64,000 bases of DNA from positions 383,080 to 447,079 of the forward strand of contig RDEW01000021.1 of assembly GCA_011109175.1 (NCBI GenBank), in the 5' to 3' direction. The notes beneath the pieces were generated by a model that was not told where the DNA came from, did not search any database, and worked only from the letters and a program-made list of their open reading frames with translations. Position numbers and translations under genes: made by a program. Position 1 is the stretch's first letter, and every line of letters begins with the position of its first letter. This document shows, one piece after another, positions 22,367 through 34,502 of this stretch. Source of the stretch: Dicyema japonicum (Eukaryota; Dicyemida; Rhombozoa; Dicyemidae).

Positions 22367-22817
22367 AATTCAACTACAAACACGCAGATTGGAGACTTTA
22401 CCGTACACTTACTGACAATCTACTGCAGCACCTGGATGGTATTACTTCCATGGACAAAGTAGTCGCTTATGTAAACCATACTATCTTGGGTGGGAGTTCA
22501 CTATCTGTACCTAAACTACATCAGGGGATATGGCAGGTCGACATTAACCAAGGAAAGAAACAAACTCAAAAAGTCTGGCCGATTAACTACTGAGGATATA
22601 TTTAGACTCAAGGCTGTGAACAATGAACTAAAAAACAGAGGCAAGATCACAAATATCAAGATGGAGGCATGTGTTCTCCTCGTTGAATAGAAATAGACTC
22701 ACTACTGAAATTTGGAAGACCATCCGAGACGCATCGAGAGGGGATGAAAGATCGTCCGATGTGGACCACAGACAAAAGGAATTAAACAACCTAATAAAAT
22801 AATATGTGAAAATATCC

Positions 22818-23250
22818 CATAAAGACCATAAGAAGTCGGATGTACCCCCGAAATATCTCAGTAAACCGAAAAAGGAACCGGATACGATTCACTTCACTGA
22901 AAACGACGTGAGATATACATTGAAAGCCATTAAAACAATCTATTCTAACGTACCGGATAAGATCCCGATGATCCTCCTAAAGAATCTGGGAGACTATGGA
23001 ATCGCTGCATTAACGAAGATATACAATCACTNCATAAAGACCATGAGAAGTCGGATGTACTCCCGAAACATCTCAGTAAACCGAAAAAGGAACCGGATAT
23101 GATTCATTTCACTGAAAACGACGTGAGATATACATTAAAAGCCATCAAAGCAACCTATTCTAACGGACCGGATAAGATCCCAATGATCCTCCTAAAGAAT
23201 CTGGGATACTATGGAATCGCTGCATTAACGAAGATATTCAACCACTCCAT
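22818..23250. repeat. Duplicated flank around single N 23032, about 214 bp
   Basis: The CATAAAGACCAT... block before the N and its copy after it both encode the same N-terminal RT segment (HFTENDVRYTLKAIK), with a few substitutions. Confidence 0.8.
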
Positions 23251-24540
23251 TAACAAAAATTGTATTCCAGCACTATGGAAGCTGGCCCACCTACGTCCAA
23301 TTTTGAAACCCGGTAAAGTAAAGAAGGACCCAGCTTCATACAGACCGGTCGCGTTGTCGTGTTCGGTATCGAAAATTTGGGAAAGGCTGGTTCTTGCGAA
23401 AATCAAAAATTTCCTTTCGGATTTGTCATTTCAACATGATTTTAAAAAGGAGAGGTCTACTTCGACCCACTTATTTGCATTGACTAACTTTATACGATAT
23501 GGTTTCTCGCACAGACCGGGACACGTGAATACTGCACTTTGCTCCATAGACGTCCAAAAGGCTTTTGACTCTGTGTCAAGGCGGATTCTTACTTGAAAAA
23601 TTTACCAAACAAAGATCCCTGGAAAGCTCGAACTCTGGCTAGCTAACTTCCTTAGTGGTCGGAGGGGACGCGTCTGCGTTGGCCAGCCAAGGTCTATTTC
23701 ACGGCTTCTTCCTAATGGGATTCCCCAAGGATCCTTTTTGTCTCCAGTTTTATTCAACCTATTCATGGCGGATCTTCCCACTCCAGACTCCGAAAATGAT
23801 ATTATTCTAACTTATGCCGACGACATCGTCATTGCGTCACGCGATCAGGACATCCAAATTGCCACTTCGAAATTGCAAGAAAATCTGGACCGTCTTGACA
23901 AATGGCTATCGAAGAATCGCCTAACTACTAGCAGTGAAAAGTCCGTCACAAACCTATTTACTTCAGACAAGAGACTGGGAAGACGGACGGTCGAACTGAA
24001 GGCAAACAATGAAGCTATTCTTTACAGAAAATCCCAAAGGATCTTTGGGGTGACTTTTGACATGCATGTCATTTTCTTCCCATGTTGAAAACGTAATTAC
24101 GAAATCCGAAAAGAAAACTGATTTTCAGAAATGCCTCACAGGCTTATGGAAGATCCGATTTATTCTGTTTTGAGCATTGTATATGAACAATTCATTGAAC
24201 CATACATCTCTTGTGCATGCGGTATATGGGGTCCACTCATCTCTTGGACGAATGCCTTGAAGATCGAGGATAGCCGGAGAAAAGCCTCCAAAATCACGGA
24301 ACGCTGGATTTCTGGAGAACTCCAGCCACCAATGCATCTTGAAGCCTTGATAAGAATGAACCACGGATCGCGCCGTCGTGACTGCGAAGGTCCAGTCACT
24401 CGACCGATACGTGCTTGTGCAGGGACGAGGGAGGAGCATCGGGCCAAGATGAGGTCCCTGCTAGAGCGTGCTGGGATCACGTGATTACTTAGTTTGTGTG
24501 ATCGTGGTCTCTGGTGTTATCATTATTATTCCTTCTAAAC

Positions 24541-25360
24541 GTTCACTCGACTCATTTTAAGATTTCAAATTTCTCACCAACAATTAATCATACAACGAGA
24601 ATTGTCTTGTTTTGGCATTCCCAACGGACTGTTACATTTATTTCTGCACGTGGTTTATAAGGTCAGGTTGGACAAAGATGAGTAGGAGATAAAGTTATTC
24701 TACACTGGAAAAATGAAGAATCTTTGATTGTTGAAGATAAAGTAATTCTATAGATGGATCACGATTTAAATCCATCGACGAGGAAACCCTGATTGTATGA
24801 ACATTTAGACATGGCTAGGGTTGAGATTAGATGGTAGATTTGAATAAATAAAAATTTGAGTCAGAAAAAATGTCATAAAAATAGGAAAAAAGTAGATGGA
24901 GTTCAACTTACTGTGTAGTTTCACGTGTGGACTGTGACGTTATATTTTCAACTAAAATGGATTTTTTACAAACAAGCTAAATTTAGGAAACCAGCTCGCA
25001 AAAAGGACCAAATAGAGATGATGGAGCAACAAAATTTTCCCAGCTGAGAGAATGGAATGACTGTTGACATTGGGTCACGTATAACTTCGTTTTAGCTAAG
25101 GGATCTTTGCATAGTGGAAATGATTTTTTTGATATTTTTTTGAATGAGTCGGAAAGTGGCAAGAGTGACTTGGTTCAGCGGTTTCATTTAAAATTGTAGA
25201 TTCCTCATGCATATATGGTTCTCCATTGGTAGAGTGGTTGATTCTGAGTGGAGAAGGTAAGAAGATGTGCATATTTCAGCCGATGATTGTCCGCAGAGCT
25301 CTATTTTTTAGAAGGGTAGAGGGTAAGGTGGTTGGTTAATTAACTATGTCTCCAAGGAGT
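24541..25360. other. Intergenic, no gene seen
   Basis: AT-rich with frequent stops in all frames and no recognised repeat or RNA. Confidence 0.4.
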
Positions 25361-25364
25361 CCAA

Positions 25365-26540
25365 TTTTTTTTGGAGTCAAACCGATGCAGAAGAAATGAT
25401 CTTATCCCAAACCACGAGAACCAGATCATCTCATAAAACAGAACAAAGGTATCCTCCGTTTGGGATATGCAGCTCAAATGAAGATTGAATATATCGGCCG
25501 ACATGACAGAACCTTATAGAACTCTTTAGGAGGTAACGTGCACGAAATTTCTATAACGTCGCCAGAGTGCATCCCAGTCTGCGAGACAGAAAGCAGGTTA
25601 GCCAGCTCTCCATAATCGGAGGATTATTCAATGAAGTAATCTTATTGCATAGAATATGACGGGAGCTCCTATCAAAGGTTTTGATTGTCATAGAGGCCAG
25701 GACTGTTCTGATAGTATGTTTGTGTTCGTTGAAGCAATAAAGTGGGTTAACTTGGTCAGGCGGATGGACGTGGAATGCTTTAACCGAAAGTTGTGTTGTG
25801 ATTTGGCTAGATTTATGAATGAGTTCTTTTGATTCTCAGATCAATTATTTTCTGTCGATCAATTTTGATGGGGGAATGTTCGGTGACGGATGGGATCTCC
25901 GTTGCGGACTCTGTGGTTGTTGATTCCAGACGAGTGAGAAGTAGTGTGATGTTTTTCCCAATAGAAATACACTTTATGGTGTTCCAGAATACAGATGGTC
26001 TGGAGACTAACTCTTTCCACTCGACTTTATGCTCTGGAGGATATGGTACGAGATTGTCCGGCTTAGGCAAGATAGTCTGATACCGAGTTGGTGTCCCCGA
26101 TGTCACTCCTTTTGATAGCACGCCTCACTTTTATGAGATCGATGACCTCATTGCTGAAAAGTGCCTTTTCCCTAAGAATGCGCCCCTTGGGGGTGTATTT
26201 TCAGATTGGGGTAATTATGAAATTCTTTTGATCTTCATTGCCGGGTTATGGTCAGACGGAAAATTATAGACAACCGATCGGAACATTTGGAGCGAAATAT
26301 TTGGTGAGCAAGAGGATTTATGGTAACTNTGAGATCGATGACCTCATTGCTGAAAAGTGCCTTTGCCCTAAGAATGCGCCCCTTGGGGGTGTATTTTCAG
26401 ATTGGGGTAATTATGAATTTCTTTTGATCTTCATTGCCGGGTTATGGTCAGACGGAAAATTATAGACAACCTCGGTACATTTGGAGCGAAATATTTGGTG
26501 AGCAAGAGGATTTATGGTAGCTAAATTATCTCCCCTATTT
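25365..26540 (-). mobile_element. Degenerate retroelement-like region with duplicated block around N 26329
   Basis: A 102-codon minus-strand frame (25813-26121) and surrounding broken frames resemble the EN-RT linker of the LINEs in composition, but I see no catalytic motif. 26136-26328 and 26330-26523 are near-identical copies separated by the N. Assignment as mobile DNA is tentative. Confidence 0.35.
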
Positions 26541-27097
26541 AGAGACTGTGACCGTTAATTACTGGAGCAAATGATGATGAAAGTATTGTTTCAAATGGGG
26601 GTTTCTCGTGTGAAGGGTGGTAATATCTTCTTAAGAGATTCCAACGGATATTATAGTTAGTACGAGCCCTACAAGTTTGCTCTGTCTGTCACGTCTAATT
26701 AACGAGTATCCTAACTTTTGTGTTGGGTTTCCTATCAAGAGATTGGAGTCTAAGCCTTGGACTCTTGCAGCAGTTAGATATCAGCATCATGTCTTTTGCG
26801 AGGTTCATCATGCCAATATAAAAAAAAGTTGGGTGAAGTAGCGACACTTACCAATTATCGCTACAATAAATCCTCTCGCGTCAGAAATTCAATGGGCAAA
26901 AATATTTTTTTTAACAAAAATTTTCGAATCCGCTAAATTGTCCTAAAAATTAATAATATTTGCGTTAATTTATTTATTTTGAATTTTTAATAATTCAAAT
27001 TATCTTGTAACGTGTGTCACCACAACTCAACCAATAATAGGTAGATAAAAAACAAAAATAGTAAAGAATTACAACGGAATAAAGAACAAAGTAATAA

Positions 27098-27826
27098 TTA
27101 CGCAACCTCTCCCTCCATTTCGAAGTACTGGAGACTGTAGGTAATATTGTCACTCGATATCACTCTCAAATAATCCCTGACCTGATTCTTCTTCAAGAAT
27201 TTCTTCACGTAGTACTTCAGTGCCCTCTTGTGGAGTCTTTTCAGAGTCTCCACGGAAACGACGGAGACTGTAGGTAATATTGTCACTCGATATCACTCTC
27301 AAATAATCCCTGACCTGATTCTTCTTCAAGAACTTCTTTACGTAGTACTTCAGTGCCCTCTTGTGGAGTCTTTTCAGAGTCTCCACGGAAACGACGGAGC
27401 TCTTGCAAACGATAGAGACAAGGTTCGCAATATTTCCGCATTTTCCATCAATTTTGAGTCTGTTTTTCAAATATACCACCAAATCCTCAGGATTTATAAT
27501 TTTATCTTCGGCGGCTGCAGTACAGTCAATTTTATAGGATTTTGTCTTTTTTCTGTTGTCAACTGGATGAACCCGTTTAAAACTTGGCTTCCTCGCTACT
27601 TTCCTTCCTCGTGACGAAGTCTACGAAGAGTAATAAATTCTTTACAAACCATGCAAATCCTCAGGATTTATAATTTTATCTTCGGCGGCTGCAGTACAGT
27701 CAATTTTATAGGATTTTGTCTTTTTTCTGTTGTCAACTGGATGAACCCGTTTAAAACTTGGCTTCCTCGCTACTTTCCTTCCTCGTGACGAAGTCTACGA
27801 AGAGTAATAAATTCTTTACAAACCAT
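27098..27826 (-). CDS. RPL22: Ribosomal protein eL22, interrupted by two tandem duplications
   Basis: 60S subunit protein. Minus strand, from ATG 27826 (exon 1 is just the ATG, followed by a 29-nt intron): RGRKVARKPSFKRVHPVDNR, KSYKIDCTAAAEDKIINPED, VVYLKNRLKIDGKCGNIANL, VSVETLKRLHKRALKYYVKK, FLKKNQVRDYLRVISSDN and ITYSLQYFEMEGEVA. The blocks match eL22 throughout (F.CT.P.ED.I, LKYL.KKYLKKN.LRDWLRV, YELRYF). As assembled, 174 bp covering the 5' end is doubled (27481-27654/27655-27828) and 133 bp covering the 3' part is doubled (27130-27262/27263-27395). The second is out of frame and truncates the protein. A broken single-copy essential ribosomal gene is unlikely, so the duplications are probably artefacts. 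Confidence 0.88.
27130..27395. repeat. Tandem duplication, 133 bp x 2, in eL22 3' part
   Basis: Copies 27130-27262 and 27263-27395 differ at only a couple of positions. The period is not a multiple of three, so the reading frame is lost. Confidence 0.9.
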
Positions 27827-27828
27827 GC
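27481..27828. repeat. Tandem duplication, 174 bp x 2, in eL22 5' part
   Basis: Copies 27481-27654 and 27655-27828 appear identical, each containing the ATG, the first intron and the first 40 or so codons of eL22. Confidence 0.9.
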
Positions 27829-28504
27829 ACAACAGAACACGTGTTGTCAAATTTAATTCATATTAAAATTTTAAAATTAAATAAATATTATTAATAATCA
27901 ATATAATAATAAATAATTTACGGGATCCGTCATTTTTGAAGATTTCGAAAAACTTGGAATCTTCTCTTCCAACCGGTATTTTCAAATCGCTTTACGGTTA
28001 TCAACAATTCGAATAAGATGATAACTCCTACGTAATGATCCTCATAGCAAATTCCCCAAGGTTCTCAGATTTTCGGGGATGACGTATAGAATTGGGTATC
28101 ATCTGTGAACAGTGCATAGTATATTATGATCCTAATGTAGTGTATCAGCCAACCAAATGGATCAAAATAATCCCACACTAATGAGCTGTTTAAAGTTATC
28201 CCTACTTTCGGAATGTTCCCCCATAGCTTGGCGAAATATGAGGCGTATCTGATCGACCATCTACTTTCATCATCTTCTAACGTGATATTTTTTTATAACA
28301 AAATTTATAAATCTCTTAATGCAACATCTATCTCCTAAAAATTTATAGAGTCCCTTCCCCCTAAGTCATCTAATGATATCTTACTTTTCTAACATCATTT
28401 CAATTTTATCCCCCAAAATTAAAATTCCCATGTTTTAACCGGTCCACTAATTTGACTACTATCCTTTTAACACACCGAAAGGACGTGAACACAAATGATT
28501 TGGC
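27829..28504. other. Intergenic, no gene seen
   Basis: AT-rich, stops in all frames, no recognised repeat. Confidence 0.35.
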
Positions 28505-28699
28505 ATGAAAACGAGACTACCTCCATATAACGCAATGGTTAAGCCTGTCTGTTATACAACGCTAGTACCTGGGCTTGCTCATAGGCAGACTCAAAAACTG
28601 AACATTGTCCTGTCGAATGTCCTTCGAATATCAAACAGAAACGTTTATGATAGGACGAGGAGTTCGATAATCTCGAATAAGAACAAGGAAGCTCAATGA
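28505..28699 (+). mobile_element. Possible LINE C-terminal fragment
   Basis: Encodes YTTLVPGLAHRQTQKLNIVL followed by RISNRNVYDRT, reminiscent of the 'Y...VP...R...KLQ..L..ALRI' region after LINE RTs. Short and tentative. Confidence 0.3.
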
Positions 28700-28944
28700 A
28701 TGCTCTTTTGACATTTATTGAGAAAAGACCTGGAAGTCATGAATGATTTCTTCTCAGGTGTTCCCCTATTCCATGTACGAATATGGACCATATTGGTCCT
28801 AAGCGGGCTTTCAGCGTTTGTGAATCACGTCCAACTGTTTCGTGCTGCTTGTATCATCTGAGTAGAAGAATAATAAGGAATCTGTCCTCGTCTGTTGGTA
28901 TATACTGAAGGAGTAAGTAGTAAATATCGGGAACTCCGTTTATA

Positions 28945-29600
28945 TTTATTTAGAACTCCAGGATCATCGAGAAAGAAAGTCAGGATAAACGTTAGACCGT
29001 TAGGTAATTCCAGTTCTCGCAATCAATCGAGTCATCCAACGTCTGTGGTCTCCCATTATTCCCACTACCTTAGGAAATAGTCTTCTCTCATAGTTAGTTA
29101 GTTAAAAGCTCCTTCGCGTAGCCCTAAAAGGGTTTCGCTTGAGCGATCCTCCTCGCGATCCTCGCCCACGCCATCTTGTTTCTGGCCCTCATTCGAACAT
29201 CATCCAACTCGTCTGCTGTCACCAATATACGACCGATTGTCTCTTAATCATCTTTTAAGCAAATTGGAAGTGTATTTCTTTTTAAGCAAATTGGAAGAAG
29301 CAATTGGAATCCGTGACTTTAGGCGTAGTAAAATTATTCTTCCATTATTCTGTTACACAGAGTAGTCGAGTCCAGTCTAAGAATATGTTTCTTTTTAAGC
29401 AAATTGGAAGAAGCAATTGGAATCCGTGACTTTAGGCGTAGTAAAAATATTCTTCCATTATTCTGTTACACGGAGTAGTCGAGTCCAGTCTAAGAATATG
29501 TCCAAATAGATCCTTCTCTCATAATTTAAATTTATTTATTAACCCCGGATACACCGAGAAAGAAGTCAAAATAAACAACTAATTAAGTGTATCCAGTTTC
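28945..29600 (-). repeat. Repeat D copies and a LINE C-terminal remnant
   Basis: 28945-29090 and 29523-29600 are repeat D (CCGAGAAAGAAG..., CTCCCATTATTCCCACTACC). Between them, minus strand 29100-29250 encodes TADELDDVRMRARNKMAWARIARRI, the Asp/Arg/Trp-rich C-terminal end of an RTE-like LINE. 29275-29387 and 29388-29500 form a 113-bp tandem duplication. Confidence 0.55.
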
Positions 29601-29639
29601 CACTTCTACAGAAACAGAGTCCATCCGGAATCAACTTGC

Positions 29640-29760
29640 AGTTGTGGAAACATCTCCTGTGGAATGGGGAAGAGCAAATGATCCTTTTTCGTGCAAGCCT
29701 GGCACTGGGCGCCACCTAGACAGGTGGATCACATGACGCCACTCCAATAGAAAGAGAGGA
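29640..29760 (-). repeat. Repeat B fragment
   Basis: Contains GGCACTGGGCGCCACCTAGA and AGGTGGATCACATGACGCCA, matching the repeat B blocks at 47675-47725 and 53470-53510. Confidence 0.5.
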
Positions 29761-29794
29761 GGAACAGACGAACAAACAGAAACTTCAACCACAT

Positions 29795-31140
29795 TATTTA
29801 TTTATTTATTATTAACCCAAAAACACCAATAGTTGATCTCTTGAAATTAATTAGGTGATCCCGACAATCCTGATGAGCTTTCTCATCTTCTCCCGATGTT
29901 GAACTTTTGACCCAGCACAATAACGGTACGAGCGGGAAACAGTGTTCGTGAGAAGACCAATTGGGGCGATGTGCTTCTGGAAACTGCTTGACACAGGACG
30001 GTCTGTCGACGACAGGTCCTACTGGAGGGTTAAGGTTAAGAAACTCTTGCCGTTTTGCTTGATAAAATGGTCAAAAGAACTGGATAGAATATTGTTTAGC
30101 TTTATAGTAGTCGCAGCTCGACATTGGGTGTTATCAACTTTAAGACGGTTGCTCTACGAGAGATTAATTCCCCATGCTGCACAGGCATAACTGATAGTCG
30201 GCTCGATGAATTGCTTATAGAGAATACCGAGAGCAGGGAATGGCTTTTTTATTCCACCAAATATGGTTTTGATTAAACCAATTTTCCTCTGACAAGTTCC
30301 AATGGTCTTCTCAATATGGGCAGAAAAACACATGTGGGTATCAAAAGTGACCCCCAGAATTTTAAGGTTCTTCGTAAAAAGGATTCTTTCGTTGTCCAGG
30401 AATAGATCCACGGTACATCTTCTGAGCCTTTTGTCCGAAGTAAATAGAGTGGTGGAAGACTTTCCGGGAGATGTGTTCATCCGGTTTTGGTGTAACCAAG
30501 TTTGAATTTGTAACAAGAGTTCTTGTACTTTTTTGAAGCATTCGTGAGGTCTTGATCACGTGAAATAATGAGTATGTCATCAGCATAGACGAGAATTATC
30601 GAGTCTTCCATAACNGGAATAGATCCATGGTACATCTTCCGAGCCTTTTGTCCGAGGTAAATAGAGTGGTGGAAGATTTTCCGGGAAATATGTTCATCCG
30701 GTTTTGGTGCAGCCAAGTTTGAATTTGTAACAAGAGTTCTTGTACTTTTTTGAAGCATTCGTGAGGTCTTGATCACGTGAAATAATGAGTAGGTCATCAG
30801 CATAGGCGAAAATTATCGAGTCTTCCATAACTGGGTTGGGAATGTCGGAAAGGTATAAGTTGAACAGGGCAGGAGACAGGGGGAGCCTTGGGGAACTCCA
30901 TTTGGAAGTAATCTTAAGACTGATCGGATTCCATCCAAGCATACACGCCCTCTCGTTCCGCTGAGAAAATTTGAGAGCCATATTTTTATGTTGGATAGTC
31001 TAAATATTTTTTGAGTAAAGATTTTTCTGGATATAGAATCGAAGGCCTTTTGTAGGTCGAGAGAGCACAAAACAGATGTTAGATGTGGTTTTGTAGAAAA
31101 ACCTTCAATAATGAACTGGTACAAAGAGGTGAGGTGTGTT
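29795..31140 (-). mobile_element. LINE-B copy with reverse transcriptase
   Basis: Minus strand in order: STKPHLTSVLCSLDLQKAFD (motif A), LPNGVPQGSP (B), LSPALFNLYLSDIPNP, VYADDILIISRDQDL (C), NRMNTSPGKSSTTLFTSDKR, KILGVTFDTHMCFSAHIEKT and YKQFIEPTISYACAAWGINL. This is a typical jockey/CR1-like RT with palm motifs A-C intact but split by frameshifts. The 3' end near 29795 has a TTTATTTATT (AAATAAA on the element strand) tail. N 30615 separates duplicated copies 30399-30614 and 30616-30831. 5' truncated. Confidence 0.82.
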
Positions 31141-31273
31141 GATGTATACCGGTTTTCCTGAAATTAATTATTTAATTGATTATTTAATTAATTTTAATAA
31201 TATTAATAATTAATATAACGTTTTGAATAAAATAATAATTATCTAGATATTTCCACGTTCTGGTGTAGCTTGA

Positions 31274-32510
31274 ATGGTTAAGGAAACTAAGTTCTATGAA
31301 ATTCTGGGTGTAGAACCTGGATGTACTGAAACAGAACTGAAGAAGAGTTACAGAAAACTCGCCCTAAAATACCATCCTGATAAAAATCCAGAGGGTGGTG
31401 AGAAGGTGACCAAAATATAACATTTTTTAGTTCAAGGAAATATCTCACGCCTACGAAGTCCTCAGTAACCCGGAGAAACGAGAGATCTACGACAAATACG
31501 GCGAGGACGGAATAAAAGGCGGAGGATCTTCTGGCGCCTACGGAAATCCCATGGATATTTTTAATATGTTCTTCAGTGGAGGGAAGACTGACCCAAGAAC
31601 GTACACTTTTAGCTCATTTTCAGGCAACAGAACATTGTCCACGTGCTGTCAGTGACGTTGGAGGAGCTCTACAACGGAAAAACAAGGAATCTGCAGCTTC
31701 CACGGAAGGTAATCTGTACCGAATGTGATGGTTTGTCTATGCGTTTAATAATCGATAGGAATGGGTGGCAAGAAGGTTGAGAGCTGCTCAGTATGTAAAG
31801 GAAGTGGGGTACAGACTCAGACAGTACAAGTTTCCGCTGGATTCTACCAGCAATTCCAGCGAAAATGTGGGGAATGTGACGGAACAGGAGAATTCATAGC
31901 CCAGAGGTGCAAACGCTGTTCGGGATCGAAGATTACGATTGTGAAGGAGATTGTGAGGGTCCACATAGAACCCGGGACCAAGTCTAATAAGCAGATTGTG
32001 TTTGCTAACAAGGGTAACCACACCAACCGAAATGTGGAGGCCGGAGACTTGGTGATTGAGTTGGACCCGAAAGAACACAACCAGTTCATAAGGAAAGGAT
32101 CTGACCTCATTATGAAGGTTGAACTTAGTCTGGCGGAAGCCTTATGTGGGTTCACAAGGATGATTACCACCTTGGATGGACGAAAGCTGTATATTGAAAA
32201 CAAACCCGGGAACGTGATTACGCATGAGTCCAACAGGTCGATCCCTGGTGAAGGGATGCCAATTAAAGGGACCAGTGGGGAGATGAAGGGACAGTTGATT
32301 ATTATATTTTCTGTTAATTTCCCTCAAAAGGAGTTATCTCAGGATGTTCAGAAGAAAATTGGGAATATACTGAAGTCAAGGGTCGATTATGGGAATTTTG
32401 ATAGTTCAGTGCCTGTGCTTAATGCTGAAAATTATGAACATTCATCCAATAGACAGAGACGACGTGTACACCATGGTCAGGGGGAAGCTGTGGAATGTTC
32501 TAGTCAATAA
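31274..32510 (+). CDS. DNAJA1: Type I J-domain co-chaperone (DNAJA1/2, Ydj1 class)
   Basis: Hsp70 co-chaperone. ATG 31274. The J-domain has FYEILGV...[18 protein letters not shown] (HPD intact) and [11 protein letters not shown], then a Gly-rich stretch and the substrate-binding domain. The four zinc-binding motifs are [24 protein letters not shown] and CKRCSGSK. The CTD contains [20 protein letters not shown] and EALCGF...TLDGRKL, GEGMPI and INFPQ-like elements. It ends in ...VECSSQ, a CaaX-type farnesylation signal (CSSQ), as in DNAJA1/Ydj1. Introns of about 23-28 nt interrupt the first 500 bp (for example the 25-nt intron after GGEK); the last 750 bp are one exon. Likely cytosolic and ER-membrane-associated. 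DNAJA1 versus DNAJA2 cannot be settled by eye. Confidence 0.93.
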
Positions 32511-33380
32511 TTTATATTTTCTTTATTATGGTTTTGTTTTATTTTGATTCCTCTTTATTGATTTGGAAGTATTCTGTCATGGATACAGATTGATTGGATA
32601 ATTGAGTGTGGTTTTTACAGGATTGCACACATCTACGGTGTTTCTTGATTTGACGAGTTCCCCCGGTATGGGTAGCTAAAATAAAAAATTCTGAGAACAT
32701 GTCTTGGCCCCTTTCTAGGCTCTTTTGCATAATTACTTTTTTACTCAAAAATAAAGTGTCTCCTGTACATGGTGGTTATGAATATTCTGGCTTTCGTGAA
32801 GGGTTTTGTCGGTGATGTCATTTGTTCTTTCTTGTGTCTTCAGTCAAATCGAACACTTCAGTAAACAATAGAAACAAATCAGGCTCCGTTACTAAGAGAC
32901 AGTGAGCATTGCCACGGACATTGGCGATTCTATTTCGCTGAGAAAACCATATCCGTTCAGGTCATTCGACTACGGATGTGCCGTTTTCAACCGACGGAGA
33001 CTTTTCCATAATGAAGAAGAGGAGGAATAGATTTTCTAAAAAGATGGTGTTCGAATCCATAACTGTTTAGGTTTTATTGAAGTCGTAATTCGCCTGTTGA
33101 CGGATGTTCAGCAAATTGTGATATTGATTCATCAGTAAGAATTACCTCATATTTCATAATAAATATAATTAGTAGAAAGGCATGAGGTTGCTTAAGACAA
33201 TAAATATTAACGAATCTCACATTTTGGGAGAACAAGTAAGTTTCCTGTTCTACTCATGGATGGAATACCCATTCTAAAGAAAATGGGTCCCATGCTCATG
33301 GCTTAACATAAATATTTAACTTGTCCACCAATCGGAACTCCATCACTAAGGATTCTTTTCACAAACCAACAACCCTCATC
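32511..33380. other. Intergenic, no gene seen
   Basis: DNAJA 3' flank followed by unrecognised sequence; only short open frames. Confidence 0.4.
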
Positions 33381-33399
33381 TGTCTTAGAGAATCCATAT

Positions 33400-34150
33400 C
33401 GCCGTTTTCCAACACGGATTAAAGAAGGAACCCTCTACTCCAACCTGCCTCACTACTCTAGCTCGATTCATGTCGGAGAGCCTACAATGCAAACTGGGGG
33501 ATCAAAGAACCATAATATGCTCTATCGACATACAAAGGGGGTTTGACGCAATCCAAAGGCAATTAATTACTAGGAAAATCTTTTATTGTCTAAAGTTCCT
33601 ACCCATGAACGTGTCACAAGGATCTCCTTATCGTCTGCCCTTTTTAATTTGTTTTTACACGACCTACCACCAAACTCCAAAGACAAGTCAACATGATAAT
33701 CGCGGTCAGAGATAAGTGTGTTTACAGAGCCACCGGACAATTGCAAGATCTCCCCAATCTCCTAAGCAGATGGTTGAACACAAATTTTTCTGTGAAGAAA
33801 AATCTTACACTAAAATCTACCTCTGATAGAAGATTGACCTTCTCTACCTCAGGTCTTGAATGGGGGACGAATTCCCCGAAGGAACATAATATATTGGGCG
33901 TCATATTTGACTCCCCATGACCTTCTACAACACGTGTGCAACGTATTGTCCTCTAACCAATGAAAACACATAAAAGTGCTCTTAGGATAATATAGGAGTC
34001 TTTCTTAAACTTCCTAAATACTCGGTAAATTGAACCAACAGTCATCTACGGCTTTGTCTCCTTGGAAACGACCTCGCTAAACTCACTCAAAAAATAGAAG
34101 CTATCCTATCTTCTGCAAATGAAACTCTTAAGAAGTTCTTTCTCTCTTTG
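33400..34150 (+). mobile_element. Degenerate LINE RT
   Basis: Fragments ICSIDIQRGFDAIQRQLITR (motif A), VSQGSPYRLPF (motif B) and EHNILGVIFDSP (post-catalytic block) lie in the right order but in different frames. The YADD region is eroded. Dead copy. Confidence 0.6.
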
Positions 34151-34171
34151 GTAGACCATGCATTCTCCTAG

Positions 34172-34500
34172 AGCAGTGGTTCTTTACCTTTTTTAAGTCA
34201 TCGCCCCCTTTTGATACAATTTTGAAGCTTCAAAATTTCAGCACCTCCTTAAAATTTAATTTTTTTCAATTGCTGATTTATTTGGCCATGAAGAAACCTG
34301 AAACCCCTAAACAAGAATGAAATAGCATAAAAGTTAAGCGAAATTGAAAAGGAACTTCTTTAGAATGTTGAAAACGAAGAGAATGTCGTTTTTTACATCT
34401 ATTAGAAGATTTAATAAAAATATTAGAAATATAAAAAAGAAGTAAATGGGAATTGAATTTTATTTTGATATAATTTAATATTTAATTTTTGTAAAGTAAA
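34172..34500. mobile_element. hAT-type terminus and AT-rich remnant
   Basis: CAGTGGTTCTTTACCTTTTT at 34175 resembles hAT/Charlie terminal inverted repeats (CAGNGGTTCTCAACC). The matching far end was not found, so the element boundaries are unknown. Confidence 0.4.
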
Positions 34501-34502
34501 AC

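Larger units (their letters stand above)
22065..24540 (+). mobile_element. LINE-A, longest copy: APE endonuclease end, reverse transcriptase, 3' UTR
   Basis: Jockey/CR1-like non-LTR retrotransposon. 22160-22290 ends the APE-type endonuclease (TSSDITLCSPALA...SRSDHNSILLEI, with the conserved SDH). RT follows at 22806-24090: SYRPVALSC, RSTSTHLFAL, CSIDVQKAFDS (motif A), NGIPQGSFLSPVLFNLFMAD (B), YADDIVIASRD (C) and FGVTFD, then the C-terminal EPYISCACGIWG and KASKITERWISGE segments up to the stop near 24484. The 3' UTR has GGGATCACGTGATTACTTAG and GTGGTCTCTGGTGTTA. Lesions: TGA at 23594-23596 within RT, a frameshift near 24085, and single-N joins with duplicated flanks at 22303 and 23032. 5' end missing. 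Nearly intact, so relatively young. Confidence 0.85.

Noticed and set aside
22065-24540. Reverse transcriptase frames as host genes or a bacterial-type RT defence system
   Set aside because: The motif order (APE endonuclease, RT, C-terminal domain, AAAT tail) and multiple decayed copies show ordinary non-LTR retrotransposons.
31788-32327. Minus-strand frames opposite DNAJA
   Set aside because: Shadows of a long conserved coding exon.
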